Position numbers and translations under genes: made by a program
From: Anaeromyxobacter sp. Fw109-5
GTDB lineage: Bacteria; Myxococcota; Myxococcia; Myxococcales; Anaeromyxobacteraceae
Assembly: GCF_000017505.1 (NCBI RefSeq)
Contig: NC_009675.1
Coordinates: forward strand, 2,852,001-2,916,000
DNA: 64,000 nt
Direction of reading: 5' to 3'
The notes under the pieces: model-generated
The model's database searches: none
Told to the model about the DNA's origin: nothing
The model's input: the letters and a program-made list of their open reading frames with translations, nothing else
Part shown: positions 15,451 to 24,893 of the stretch, in pieces
Position numbering within the stretch: the stretch's first letter is position 1
How the letters are laid out: each line of letters begins with the position of its first letter

Positions 15451-18060
15451 GTGGACGCACAGGAGTCATCTTCCGGCGGGCAGGCCCCCGGCCCCTCGCC
15501 CGCCTCGCCTCCACCCGCCGCGCCCGCGCCCGAGCCCCAGCGCTCGCTGCTGTCGCGCTGGTTCGAGCCGGTGCGCGTCCCTCGCGACGCCGCCGCCGAG
15601 CTCCAGGCGCTCGCCGCGCGGGGCAGCCTGGTGTTCGTGATGCGCTCGCCGGGCCTGCTCAACTTCCTGTACCTGCGCTGGTTCCTGCGCCGGCTCGGGC
15701 TGCCCACCCTCCGCGCGGCGCAGGGGTTCCACGGGTTCTTCGGCTGGGTCGCGCGCGTGCGCCGGACCCGGCGCGCGTTCGAGGACGCCGTCGCGTCGGG
15801 CGACGCGAGCCTGGTCTTCCTCGGACGCCGTCCGGAGAAGGACCCGTTCGCCCCGCTCGTGCGGATGCAGCGCGACCTCTTTCAGCCGGTGTTCCTGATC
15901 CCGGTGCTGCTCGTCTGGAGCCGGCGCGCGCAGAAGCTGAAGCCGTCCCTGTGGGACGTGCTGTACGGCTCGCCCGAGGCGCCGAGCGCCTTCGCCAACG
16001 CGATCGCCTTCCTCCGCAACTTCCGGCGCGCCATCTTCGACGTGGGCCGGCCGATGGACCTGCAGGCCCGCCTGCGTGAGCGCCCGGGCGACCCGGACGC
16101 GCTCGCCGCGCGCAAGATCCGCGGCGTCCTCCACCAGCACCTGGCGCGCGAGTTCCGCACCGCGGTCGGGCCGCCGCTCAAGGCGCCCTCCCGAGTGCGC
16201 GAGAAGGTCCTGCGGGACCGCACCCTGCGCGGCGCCATCGCGGCGGTCGCCGCGGAGACCGGCCGCCCCGCGGCCGCGCTCGTCGCCGAGGCGGAGAAGG
16301 ACCTGAAGGAGATCGCGAGCCGCTTCGACCCCGCGTTCGTCGGCTTCCTGCGCGGGGTGCTGGGGTGGATGTTCGGACGGCTGTACCGCAGCGTGGAGGT
16401 GGACGAGGCGGGGCTCGCCCGCCTGAAGCGCGCCGCCGCGGAGGCGCCGGTGGTGCTCTGCCCGAGCCACAAGAGCCACGTCGACTACCTCGTGGTGTCG
16501 TGGCTCCTGTACGAGCACGGCATGACGCCGCCGCACGTCGCGGCCGGCATCAACCTGGCCTTCTGGCCGTTCGGGCAGCTCGCCCGGCGAGGGGGCGCGT
16601 TCTTCATCCGCCGCAAGGTGAAGGGCGACCGGATCTACACGGCCGTGCTGCGCGCCTACGTGAAGCACCTCCTGCGCGATCGCTTCCCGCAGGAGTTCTA
16701 CGTGGAGGGCGGGCGCAGCCGCACGGGCAAGCTCCTCCCGCCGAAGAGCGGCCTCGTCTCGATGGAGGTGGACGCCTGGCTCGACGGCGCGGCGGACGAC
16801 GTGCTGTTCGTCCCGGTCGCCATCGACTACGAGAAGCTCATCGAGGCGTCGAGCTACCTGCGCGAGCTCTCCGGCGCCGAGAAGAGGAAGGAGAGCCTGC
16901 GCGGGCTGCTCGGCGCCGCGACCGTGCTCTTCCGGCAGTACGAGCGGCTCTACGTGCAGTTCGAGGAGCCGATCTCCCTCCGCCGGATCGCCTCGGAGCG
17001 GCTCGGCGAGGGCGCCGCCTCGCTCGCGGTCGACGAGGCGTGGGGCGGCGAGGCCGAGCACCTCGCGGGACCGGCCGCGCCCGGACGGCACGGGTCCCGC
17101 GCGGACGGGAAGCGAGCCCTCGTCCAGGCGGTCACGAACCAGATCGCCTACGGCATCAGCCGGGCGGTCACCGTCACGCCCGTCGGCCTGGTGGCGGCGG
17201 CCCTCCTCTCGCACGGCCGGCGCGGCATGACGGCCGCGGAGCTGGCGAGCCGCGTCGAGCTGCTCCGCGGCCTCGCGGTGGAGGGTGGCGCGCGGCTCGG
17301 GCGGGACCTCGCGAGCTCACCCGCCGACCCGCGCCAGCCGGGGGCGGTCGCCGACGCGGTGCGCGGGCTCGCGCTCGCGGGCACCGTGCGCATCGAGGTC
17401 GCCGCTGGGGACACCATCTACCTCGTCCCCGACGAGAAGCGGCCGGTGCTCGACTACCACCGCAACGCCGTCATCCACCGCTTCGTCGCGCCGGCGATCC
17501 TGGCGGCCGCGGTCCAGCGGGCCGACGCCGCCGGGGAACCGCTCCTCGTCGTCCGAAGCCGCGCGCTCTGGCTCTCGCGGCTCTTCAAGCTCGAGTTCAT
17601 GTACCGGGTCGGCGCGGCTCCGGACGAGGTGTTCCAGCAGAACCTCGCCTTCCTCGTCCGGATCGGCGCGGTGGTGCGCGAGGACGACCGCGTCCGCCCG
17701 GGGGTCGCCCCGGACCTGCTCCACTTCCTCGCCGAGCTCCTGAGGGCCTACCTGGAGGCCTATCACCTGGCCGCGACCACCGCGCTCGCGGTCCTGAGGC
17801 CCTCCGAGGGCGGTCCCGCCGCGGCGGCCGACCGTCGCGCCCTCGTCCGCGAGGCGCTGGAGCGCGGACGCGCGGCCTTCCTCTCCGGGCAGATCCAGCT
17901 GCGCGAATCGCTCTCGAAGGCGACGCTCGAGAATGCGTTCGACTGGCTGATGACGCAGGGTGTCATCCTGGAGACCGAAGGCAAAGTTCGCCTGGCGGAG
18001 CCGGACGGCGCCTCGCTGCGCGTGATCGTGGACGGAATAACTCGGCATTCTGCCGGGTGA
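15451..18060 (+). CDS. plsB: Glycerol-3-phosphate 1-O-acyltransferase
   Basis: 869 residues, close to the usual length for PlsB. The acyltransferase block has the catalytic HX4D motif SHKSHVD around residue 340, then AGINLAFWPFG, RRGGAFFIRR and YVEGGRSRTGKLL. It makes lysophosphatidate, the first step of membrane phospholipid synthesis, at the inner membrane. The N-terminal 30 residues are Pro/Ala-rich. The GTG start has no ribosome site but a TACACT (15439-15444) ends 6 bases before it, so the transcript is predicted to be leaderless. Confidence 0.94.
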   Translation: MDAQESSSGGQAPGPSPASPPPAAPAPEPQRSLLSRWFEPVRVPRDAAAELQALAARGSLVFVMRSPGLLNFLYLRWFLRRLGLPTLRAAQGFHGFFGWVARVRRTRRAFEDAVASGDASLVFLGRRPEKDPFAPLVRMQRDLFQPVFLIPVLLVWSRRAQKLKPSLWDVLYGSPEAPSAFANAIAFLRNFRRAIFDVGRPMDLQARLRERPGDPDALAARKIRGVLHQHLAREFRTAVGPPLKAPSRVREKVLRDRTLRGAIAAVAAETGRPAAALVAEAEKDLKEIASRFDPAFVGFLRGVLGWMFGRLYRSVEVDEAGLARLKRAAAEAPVVLCPSHKSHVDYLVVSWLLYEHGMTPPHVAAGINLAFWPFGQLARRGGAFFIRRKVKGDRIYTAVLRAYVKHLLRDRFPQEFYVEGGRSRTGKLLPPKSGLVSMEVDAWLDGAADDVLFVPVAIDYEKLIEASSYLRELSGAEKRKESLRGLLGAATVLFRQYERLYVQFEEPISLRRIASERLGEGAASLAVDEAWGGEAEHLAGPAAPGRHGSRADGKRALVQAVTNQIAYGISRAVTVTPVGLVAAALLSHGRRGMTAAELASRVELLRGLAVEGGARLGRDLASSPADPRQPGAVADAVRGLALAGTVRIEVAAGDTIYLVPDEKRPVLDYHRNAVIHRFVAPAILAAAVQRADAAGEPLLVVRSRALWLSRLFKLEFMYRVGAAPDEVFQQNLAFLVRIGAVVREDDRVRPGVAPDLLHFLAELLRAYLEAYHLAATTALAVLRPSEGGPAAAADRRALVREALERGRAAFLSGQIQLRESLSKATLENAFDWLMTQGVILETEGKVRLAEPDGASLRVIVDGITRHSAG

Positions 18061-18191
18061 TTTGGGCCAGGGTCTCTTCCCTACCCACATCCTCCGCGGT
18101 AACCTTCGCCTCCACCGCGCAGCTTTTGCCGCACCCGGAGTCGTACCGAGCCTCGTCCCCGTGAACGGACGATACCCAGGAGGCTGATCGA

Positions 18192-19724
18192 ATGTCGGAC
18201 CGCATCCAGCACAAGGGCCTGAAGGCGAAGGTGATGTCCGCCGAGGCCGCAGCAGCCATGATCCCGAACGGCGCCGTCGTCGGGGCGAGCGGCTTCACCG
18301 GCGCCGGCTACCCCAAGGCCGTCCCGATCGCGCTCGCGAAGCGCGCCGTCGACGAGCGCCTCAAGGGCAAGCCGTTCAAGGTGAACCTGCTCACCGGCGC
18401 CTCCACGGGCCCCGAGCTCGACCAGGTGATGGGGCTCACGGAGTCGGTCGCCTTCCGCTTCCCGTACAACGGCGACGCCGTCATGCGCGAGAAGTTCAAC
18501 GCGGGCGTCATCGAGTACCAGGACATGCACCTCAGCCACGCGGGGTCGCTCGTCCGGTACGGCTACTACGGCCGCCCGGACAACAAGATCGACTTCGCCC
18601 TCATCGAGGTCACCAAGATCCGCGAGGACGGCTCGGTCATCTTCTCGTCCTCCGTCGGCGCGAACACCGCGTACCTCGAGGTGGCGGACAAGATCATCCT
18701 CGAGGTGTGCGAGTGGCAGGACGAGCGGCTCGAGGGGATGCACGACGTCTTCTCCGTCCCCGGCCAGCACGGTGAGCGCGGCCCCATCCCGGTCCTCAAG
18801 GCGGACGACCGCGTCGGCTCGCCGTACTGCAAGATCGACGTCTCGAAGGTCGCCGCGGTGGTGATGTCGAACTACCCGGACCGCAACGCGCCCTTCAAGG
18901 CGCCCGAGGCCGATCACAAGCGCATCGCCCAGCACATCCTCGACTTCCTCGACGGCGAGGTGAAGGGCGGCCGGCTCCCGAAGAGCCTCACGCCGCTGCA
19001 GTCCGGCGTGGGCAACATCGCGAACGCCGTGCTCGTCGGCCTGAACGAGGGCCACTTCGAGAACATGACGAGCTACACCGAGGTCATCCAGGACGGCATG
19101 CTCGACCTGCTCGACTCCGGCAAGCTCCGCATCGCCTCGGCGACGGCGTTCTCGGTCTCCCCGGCCGGCCAGGAGCGCTTCAACAAGAACATCGAGCGCT
19201 ACCGCAAGCAGATCATCCTGCGCCCGCAGGACGTCTCGAACCACCCGGAGGTCATCCGCCGGCTGGGCTGCATCGCGATGAACGGGTTCGTCGAGGCCGA
19301 CATCTACGGCCACGTGAACTCGACGCACATCGTGGGCAAGGGCATCGAGAACGGCATCGGCGGCTCGGGTGACTTCGCCCGCAACTCCGCCTACACGATC
19401 TTCATGTCGCCCTCGGTCGCGAAGAACGGCGCCATCTCCGCGATCGTGCCGTTCGCCACGCACATCGACCACACCGAGCACGACGTGAGCGGCATCGTCA
19501 CCGAGTACGGCTTCGCCGACCTGCGCGGGAAGAGCCCGAAGCAGAAGGCGAAGGAGATCATCGAGAAGTGCGCGCACCCGGACTACCGTCCGCTGCTCAA
19601 CGACTACCTGAAGCGCTCGCTCGCGAACCCGAGCGCCGGGAAGCACTCGCCGCACATGTTCGAGGAGGCCTTCGGCTTCCACAACCGGTACCTCAAGACC
19701 GGCGACATGCGTCCCAAGAAGTAG
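18192..19724 (+). CDS. Succinyl-CoA:acetate CoA-transferase / acetyl-CoA hydrolase family
   Basis: 510 residues, Cat1/AarC family. Visible motifs are ASGFTGAGYPKAVP, GASTGPELD, the central GVGNIANAV with a glutamate in SYTEVIQDG (about residue 297) that matches the catalytic Glu of AarC, and VTEYGFADLRGKSP near 440. The enzyme moves CoA between succinate and acetate (or hydrolyses acetyl-CoA), linking acetate and the TCA cycle. The ATG is preceded by AGGAGG (18178-18183) at 8 bases. Lys and Asp codons are strongly C/G-ending, suggesting high expression. It ends at a clear terminator. Confidence 0.9.
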   Translation: MSDRIQHKGLKAKVMSAEAAAAMIPNGAVVGASGFTGAGYPKAVPIALAKRAVDERLKGKPFKVNLLTGASTGPELDQVMGLTESVAFRFPYNGDAVMREKFNAGVIEYQDMHLSHAGSLVRYGYYGRPDNKIDFALIEVTKIREDGSVIFSSSVGANTAYLEVADKIILEVCEWQDERLEGMHDVFSVPGQHGERGPIPVLKADDRVGSPYCKIDVSKVAAVVMSNYPDRNAPFKAPEADHKRIAQHILDFLDGEVKGGRLPKSLTPLQSGVGNIANAVLVGLNEGHFENMTSYTEVIQDGMLDLLDSGKLRIASATAFSVSPAGQERFNKNIERYRKQIILRPQDVSNHPEVIRRLGCIAMNGFVEADIYGHVNSTHIVGKGIENGIGGSGDFARNSAYTIFMSPSVAKNGAISAIVPFATHIDHTEHDVSGIVTEYGFADLRGKSPKQKAKEIIEKCAHPDYRPLLNDYLKRSLANPSAGKHSPHMFEEAFGFHNRYLKTGDMRPKK

Positions 19725-19749
19725 CGCTCCGCTTCCACGCCTGCTGCCG

Positions 19750-19784
19750 AGCGGCGGTCCCCCGGGGCCGCCGCTCTTTTTTTT
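19750..19784 (+). terminator. Rho-independent terminator of the CoA-transferase gene
   Basis: The stem AGCGGCGG (19750-19757) pairs with CCGCCGCT (19768-19775), with further C/G pairing inside, and eight T residues follow (19777-19784). This is the only hairpin in the window with a textbook T tract. Confidence 0.9.
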
Positions 19785-19810
19785 CGCCCGCGGCTCGCCC
19801 TCCCCCGGCC

Positions 19811-19816
19811 TAATCT
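19811..19816 (+). promoter_or_regulatory. -10 box directly before hisN-like gene
   Basis: TAATCT, then six bases CCCGCC, then the ATG at 19823. No ribosome site fits, so a leaderless transcript is predicted. A -35 box is not evident. Confidence 0.45.
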
Positions 19817-19822
19817 CCCGCC

Positions 19823-20614
19823 ATGCCCGACCTCGACCTGGACCTCGCCCTGGAGACCGCCCGCCGCGCGGTGGAGGCGGCCACCGCCGCGAGCCTCGCC
19901 CACTTCCGGCGCGGCGTGCGCGTCGAGGTGAAGCCCGATCGCACCCCCGTCACGGCGGCGGACCGGGAGTCGGAGGCCGCCATCCTGGCGGTGGTCCGCG
20001 CCGCCTTCCCCGATCACGGCTTCCTCGGCGAGGAGACCGGGGCCCACGCCGGGGCCGCCGCCACGCGCTGGATCGTCGATCCGCTCGACGGGACCAAGGG
20101 GTTCACGCGCGGGCGCGGGTTCTGGGGCCCGCTCGTGGCGCTCGAGCACGAGGGGGCCGTCGTCGCGGGGGCGATGGCGCTGCCGGCGCTCGGGGAGACC
20201 TACTGGGCCGCCCGCGGCCGGGGCGCCTGGCTGCGGAGCGGGGAAGGAGCGCCGCTGCGGCTCGCGGTGTCGAGGATCGCCGCCTGGGAGGACGCGACGC
20301 TCTCGCTGGGCGAGCCGCACGTGCTCTTCCGGCCGCCGCTGCTCGAGCGCGTGGCGGCGCTCGCCACGAGCGCGCAGTGCGCGCGCTGCTACGGCGACCT
20401 CGCCGGCGCCGCGCTGGTCCTGCAGGGGAAGGCGGAGGCGTGGGTCGAGGCGGGCGTGCAGCTCTGGGATCTCGGGCCGCTGCCGGTGCTCGCGGAGGAG
20501 GCGGGCGGCAGGTTCACCGACCTCGAGGGGCGCCCGACCCCCGCCTCCGGGAGCTGCGTCCTCTCGAACGGCCTCGTGCACGATCACGTGCTCCGGGCGC
20601 TCGCCGGCCGCTGA
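19823..20614 (+). CDS. Inositol-monophosphatase-family phosphatase, probable histidinol-phosphatase
   Basis: 263 residues. The metal-binding motifs are complete: GEETG (about residue 72), WIVDPLDGTKGFTRG (about 88-102) and the C-terminal WVEAGVQLWDLGP. The GTKGFTRG form is the one seen in HisN-type histidinol-phosphate phosphatases, which act in histidine synthesis; other members hydrolyse inositol or fructose bisphosphate. Substrate is therefore a family-based inference. Its 3' end overlaps the convergent GNAT gene by 101 bases. Confidence 0.85.
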   Translation: MPDLDLDLALETARRAVEAATAASLAHFRRGVRVEVKPDRTPVTAADRESEAAILAVVRAAFPDHGFLGEETGAHAGAAATRWIVDPLDGTKGFTRGRGFWGPLVALEHEGAVVAGAMALPALGETYWAARGRGAWLRSGEGAPLRLAVSRIAAWEDATLSLGEPHVLFRPPLLERVAALATSAQCARCYGDLAGAALVLQGKAEAWVEAGVQLWDLGPLPVLAEEAGGRFTDLEGRPTPASGSCVLSNGLVHDHVLRALAGR

Positions 20615-21203
20615 GCAGGAGCCGCATCACCGGCCGCGTCGGGCTGCGGCGCGCCACCTCCTCGAACCCGAGCGCCGCGAAGGTGGAGGCCGCGCCGGTG
20701 TAGAGGAACGCGTCCCCGAGCCGCGCGCTCGAGTCCACGGGGTACGCCTCCAGGGCCGGCGCGCCGCTCGCGCGCGCGTGCGAGGCGGCCGCCTCGACGA
20801 GCGCCCGCGTCACGCCGCGACCGCGGTGACCGCGCGCCACGAAGAAGCAGGTGATCGACCAGACGGGGCGATCGTCCACCGGCGCGAGGCTCCTCGAGCG
20901 CGCCAGCCGCGGGTACGCGGCGCGCGGCTCCACCGCCACCCAGCCGACGGGGACCTCGCCCTCGTAGGCGACGAGCCCCGGGACTCCTCCGCCGTGCACG
21001 TACGCCCTCAGGGCGGCGCGGTTCCCCTCCCCCTTGCCCGCCACGAACTCGGCCCGCGAGAGGCGCCACCACATGCACCAGCACCCGGCGCACGCGCCGC
21101 GCGGGCCGAAGAGCCGCTCGAGCTCGGGGAAGCGCTCGGGCGTGAGCGGACGGACGTCGAGCGCGGGGGGAGGAGGCGTGCGCGGAGCGCGGGTGCGCGG
21201 CAT
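20514..21203 (-). CDS. GNAT-family acetyltransferase
   Basis: 229 residues. The GNAT fold is shown by ITCFFVARGHRGRGVTRALV, whose RGHRGRG loop binds acetyl-CoA, and by LEAYPVDSS and ALGFEEVARRSPTRPVM. The N-terminal part has a Cys/Trp cluster, CAGCWCMWWRLSR, typical of a GNAT subgroup that often annotates only as acetyltransferase. The substrate is unknown. The last 33 residues are Arg/Gly-rich and are encoded opposite the hisN-like 3' end, so the natural stop gives a low-complexity tail. A TAGAGA box ends 6 bases before the ATG. Confidence 0.8.
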   Translation of the reverse strand: MPRTRAPRTPPPPALDVRPLTPERFPELERLFGPRGACAGCWCMWWRLSRAEFVAGKGEGNRAALRAYVHGGGVPGLVAYEGEVPVGWVAVEPRAAYPRLARSRSLAPVDDRPVWSITCFFVARGHRGRGVTRALVEAAASHARASGAPALEAYPVDSSARLGDAFLYTGAASTFAALGFEEVARRSPTRPVMRLLLSGRRAPGARDRARGRSRGRSSRRRGSGAPRGR

Positions 21204-21257
21204 CCCCGCTCTCTAGCGGACCGGGCGCCCGCTCGCCGCCGGAACCACGGCCGTCGG

Positions 21258-22760
21258 TCACTGCGCCCGGCGGAAGAGGTCGACCACGGCGCCGGTGCGC
21301 CCCGCCACGCGCGCGCGACCGCGCGCCCACTCGCGCAGCCCCTTGATCTGCTCCTCGTAGGTGCGGAACAGGGGCACCAGGTCCTGCGCCACGCGCCGGA
21401 GGTCGCCCGACTCCACGTCGCGCCCGAGCGCGTAGGCCCGGTGCAGCGCGCCCACCACCACCTGCTCGAGCTCGGCGCCGGAGTACTCGGAGCACAGCTC
21501 GGCGATGGCGTGGACGTCCACCTTCTCGGGGTCGCGCCCGCGCCGCCGGAGGTGCAGCGCGAGGATCTCCCGGCGGGCCTCGAGGTCGGGGAGGTCCACG
21601 AAGAACAGCTCGTCGAAGCGGCCGCGCCGCAAGAGCTCCGGGGGGAGCCGCGTGACGTCGTTGGCGGTCGCGACCACGAACACCGGGCCGCGCCGCTCCT
21701 GGAGCCAGGTGGAGAACGCGCCGAGCAGCCGGGCCGCGCGCGGGTCGCCCCCGTCGCCGGGCGCGCTGCCCGCGAACCCCTTCTCGATCTCGTCCACCCA
21801 GAGCGCCACCGGCGCGAGCGCCTCGGCGGCCTCCAGGGCGAGGGCGAGCCGCTCCTCCGCGGCGGCGCTCGCCCCCAGGACCCGCGGCAGGTCGAGCCGG
21901 AGGATGGGGACGCCGAGGCGCGCCGAGGCGGCCTTCGCCGCGAGCGACTTGCCGCAGCCCTGCACCCCCACGAGCAGCACGCCGCGCGGGGGCGGCAGGC
22001 CGAAGCGCGAGGCGTCGGGATCGAAGGCCAGCGCCCGCTCCTCCATCCACGCCTTGAAGCCCGGCAACCCGCCGAGATCGGCGGGCCCCTCCGTGCTGTC
22101 CACGAGCTCGAGGCCGAGGTCGCGCGAGAGGAGCCGCTTCTTCTCGCCCGCGATGATCGCCTGGCCGGAAGGGCCGAGCGCCGCGTCGCGCCGGAGCGCC
22201 CGGGTGAACGCACGCCGCGCCTGCCCCTCCGAGAGGCCGCGCGCCGCGACCAGGGCCCGGTGCCGGACCTCCGGCGCGAGCGCCGCGGCGGGGGCCGGGT
22301 GCGCGAGCCCCGCCTGGACCGCCTCCAGGAGCGCGGCGAGCTCGCCGTCGTCCGGCAGCGGGAGACGGAGCACCGCGACGTCGGCGGCGAGGCCGTCCGG
22401 GACCACCAGGCGGGGCGCCACGACGGCGAGGCAGCGCCCCTCGGCGGCGAGCCGCGGGAGGAGGTCGCGGACGCGCCGCACCGTCAGCGGATCGCGGAGC
22501 GCCTCGTGAAAGTCGAGCGCGACGACCAGCACGGGCGCGGGGGCCCGCGCGAGGGCGTCGAGCAGCGCGGCCGGGTCCTTCGCGCCGGGCGCCAGCCCGT
22601 CGAGGCCGCGCGCGCTCGACCAGACCGCGGCCCGCGCGCCGAAGCCCGCCGCCGCGGCCTCGCAGACCGCCACCGCCCGCTCCTCCTCGGCCGTGACGAC
22701 GTAGAGGAGCGGCGTCCCGGCCGACCACAGCTCCGCGATCTCCTGGGCGATGGCGCTCAC
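21258..22760 (-). CDS. AAA+ ATPase, Ycf46-like
   Basis: 500 residues. The N-terminal half begins VSAIAQEIAELWSAGTPLLY with VTAEEERAV, the hallmark of Ycf46/YjoB-type AAA proteins. The AAA module follows: Walker A GVQGCGKS (about 265), Walker B LWVDEIEKGF (about 322), the sensor ATANDV and the arginine finger region RRGRFDELFFVDLP. Function of the family is not established; members act as ATP-driven remodelling factors. The GTG start overlaps the stop of pilB (GTGA), so the two are translated together. Confidence 0.85.
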   Translation of the reverse strand: MSAIAQEIAELWSAGTPLLYVVTAEEERAVAVCEAAAAGFGARAAVWSSARGLDGLAPGAKDPAALLDALARAPAPVLVVALDFHEALRDPLTVRRVRDLLPRLAAEGRCLAVVAPRLVVPDGLAADVAVLRLPLPDDGELAALLEAVQAGLAHPAPAAALAPEVRHRALVAARGLSEGQARRAFTRALRRDAALGPSGQAIIAGEKKRLLSRDLGLELVDSTEGPADLGGLPGFKAWMEERALAFDPDASRFGLPPPRGVLLVGVQGCGKSLAAKAASARLGVPILRLDLPRVLGASAAAEERLALALEAAEALAPVALWVDEIEKGFAGSAPGDGGDPRAARLLGAFSTWLQERRGPVFVVATANDVTRLPPELLRRGRFDELFFVDLPDLEARREILALHLRRRGRDPEKVDVHAIAELCSEYSGAELEQVVVGALHRAYALGRDVESGDLRRVAQDLVPLFRTYEEQIKGLREWARGRARVAGRTGAVVDLFRRAQ

Positions 22761-24592
22761 GCGCTGGCCTCCGCGTCGGCGGTGGCGCGGAACGCCTCCT
22801 CGAAGGAGGTCACTCCGGAGGCGATCTTGCGCACCGCGTGATCGCGGAGCGAGCGGAGCCCGTCCTGCCGCGCCGTGCGCGCGAGCACCTCGGGCGTGGC
22901 GCCCTCGGCGACGAGGTGGCGGAGCCGGGCGTTCACCGGCAGCACCTCGAAGATGCCGGTGCGTCCGTAGAAGCCGGTGAACCGGCACTTCGCGCAGCCC
23001 TGCCCCCGGCGCCCGAGGAGCTGGCCCGCGTGGTCCTCCGGGTGCGGCACGGAGAGCGCGTGGATCTCGTCCGCCGTCAGCGGCACGTCGGCTGCGCAGG
23101 ACGGGCACACCTGGCGGACGAGCCGCTGCGCGACGACGCCGGTCAGGGTCGCCGCGACGAGGAAGCTCGGCACGCCGAGGTCGCGCAGCCGGGCGACCGC
23201 GCTCACCGTGTCGTTCGTGTGCAGGGTGGTGAGCACCATGTGTCCGGTCAGCGCCGCCTGGACCGCCTGGGCGGCCGTCTCGCCGTCGCGGATCTCGCCG
23301 ACCATGATCACGTCCGGGTCCTGCCGCAGCACGTGGCGGAGGGCCTCCGCGAAGCCGGTGCCCGTCCTCGCGTTCGCCGCGATCTGGTTGAACTCCTCGT
23401 GCACCATCTCGATGGGGTCCTCGATGGTCACGACGTTCACCTCGGGCGAGGCGAGCGCCTGGAGCGCGGAGTAGAGGGTGGTCGTCTTGCCGCTGCCGGT
23501 CGGCCCCGTCACCACCACGAGCCCGTGCGGCCGCACCAGCCAGCGCTCGAGCGCGTCGCGCTCGTCCGGGAGGAAGCCCAGCTCGGAGAGGTCGCGCACG
23601 AGGACGGTCGGGTCGAGCACGCGGACCACGACCTTGTCGCCGAAGGTGGTCGGCATCGTGGAGACGCGCAGCTCCATCTCCGCGTCCCCGCGCGCGGTGC
23701 GGATGCGCCCGTCCTGCGGGCGCCTCATCGCGATGTCGAGCCGGCTCATGATCTTGAACCGGTTGGCGATCGCGCCGTGGACGGCCTTGGGGATGCGGTG
23801 GACCGGGTGGAGGACGCCGTCGATCCGCATGCGGATGATCGACTCCTCCCGCCGGGGCTCGAGGTGGATGTCGCTCGCCCGCTGCTCGAACGCGTAGTGG
23901 AGGAGGTACTCCACGGCCGCGATCACCGGCTCGGAGGACGCCTCGAGCGCCTCGATCCCGGAGAGGTTCACGAACTGCTCGAGGTTCGCGACGTCCGGGG
24001 CGGCGTCGCTCTGCTCGAGCTGGGTGCGCGCCTCGGAGATCTGCTGGCGGAACCCGTAGACCTCGGCGATGGCGCGGTGGATGTCGGCGGGCGACGAGAG
24101 GACCGGCTCGATCTCCGCGCCGGTGAGGCCGCGCAGGTTCTCGAACAGCTCGCGGTCGAAGGGGTTCGCCGCGGCGACGACCAGCGCCCCGTTGCGCCGC
24201 TCGAGCGGGAGCACCCCGTGACGCCGCGCGAACGGACGCGACAGCGTGCGCGTGATGAGCTGCGCGTCGAGCTTGAGGGGATCGATCTTGCGGTAGGGGA
24301 CCCCTACCGCCTGCGCCACCGCCTGCGTCGCCTTGTCCTCGTCGACGACCTCGGACTCCTGGCGGGCGTCGGTGAAGCCGAACGAGGCGAGCACCTCGAT
24401 GGGCGAGAGCTCCGCCCGGCGTAACCCTCGGCCTCCCGCGCGCGAGGCGTGGTCGCGCAGCAGCCGGGCGCGCTGCACGTTCTCGCGGGCGAAGGCGGTG
24501 CGCTTGGCGTCGTCGGTGAGGATCCCCTGGCGCGCGAGGAGATCCGCCACGAATTCGAGGGTGTAGTCGGTCGCGTGATAGGTCCTGGGCAC
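22757..24592 (-). CDS. Type IV pilus / type II secretion assembly ATPase (PilB/GspE)
   Basis: 611 residues. It has a divergent MshEN-like N-terminal domain (about 40-170), then GspE core: GPTGSGKTTTLYSAL (Walker A, about 362), the Asp box, Walker B VGEIRDGETAAQA, and LTTLHTNDTVSAVARL. The C-terminal zinc site is CPSCA and CAKCRFTGFYGRTGIFEVL. The hexamer powers pilin polymerisation at the inner membrane. PilB and GspE are hard to separate from sequence alone; no other pil or gsp genes lie beside it. The GTG start follows a TACACT box by 10 bases. Confidence 0.92.
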   Translation of the reverse strand: MPRTYHATDYTLEFVADLLARQGILTDDAKRTAFARENVQRARLLRDHASRAGGRGLRRAELSPIEVLASFGFTDARQESEVVDEDKATQAVAQAVGVPYRKIDPLKLDAQLITRTLSRPFARRHGVLPLERRNGALVVAAANPFDRELFENLRGLTGAEIEPVLSSPADIHRAIAEVYGFRQQISEARTQLEQSDAAPDVANLEQFVNLSGIEALEASSEPVIAAVEYLLHYAFEQRASDIHLEPRREESIIRMRIDGVLHPVHRIPKAVHGAIANRFKIMSRLDIAMRRPQDGRIRTARGDAEMELRVSTMPTTFGDKVVVRVLDPTVLVRDLSELGFLPDERDALERWLVRPHGLVVVTGPTGSGKTTTLYSALQALASPEVNVVTIEDPIEMVHEEFNQIAANARTGTGFAEALRHVLRQDPDVIMVGEIRDGETAAQAVQAALTGHMVLTTLHTNDTVSAVARLRDLGVPSFLVAATLTGVVAQRLVRQVCPSCAADVPLTADEIHALSVPHPEDHAGQLLGRRGQGCAKCRFTGFYGRTGIFEVLPVNARLRHLVAEGATPEVLARTARQDGLRSLRDHAVRKIASGVTSFEEAFRATADAEASA

Positions 24593-24695
24593 GGCGCGCG
24601 CGAGTGTACCGCGGCGTCCCTGCGCTCAGAAGTTCGCGGAATCCGGGACGTATGTAGGTGCGGGTCGCCCGACCGGGCGACGAGGCTCAGATGCC

Positions 24696-24893
24696 TCAAC
24701 CCACGGGGCCGCACGCGGGCGGTGCGCCGCCTCCGCTCGCCCCGCCTCGCGTCGCCGCCGGCCGCGACATCCGCCGGGACACCTCGGCGCCTCCGCAGGC
24801 CGGGCACTTCACGTCGGCCTCGTCCGAGCGGCGGACGATGAGCTCCTCGAACTGCTTCTCGCACCTCGTGCAGGCGTACTCGTAGATCGGCAT
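24696..24893 (-). CDS. FmdB-family zinc-ribbon protein
   Basis: 65 residues. It begins MPIYEYACTRCEKQFEE and has the second metal pair CPACGG at about residue 31-36, the FmdB zinc ribbon (C-X2-C ... C-X2-C). The C-terminal half is Gly/Ala-rich and disordered, ending with one more cysteine in PPACGPVG. Such proteins are small regulatory or metal-carrying proteins of unknown role. It is transcribed divergently from the cytochrome gene across a 414-bp gap. Confidence 0.85.
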   Translation of the reverse strand: MPIYEYACTRCEKQFEELIVRRSDEADVKCPACGGAEVSRRMSRPAATRGGASGGGAPPACGPVG

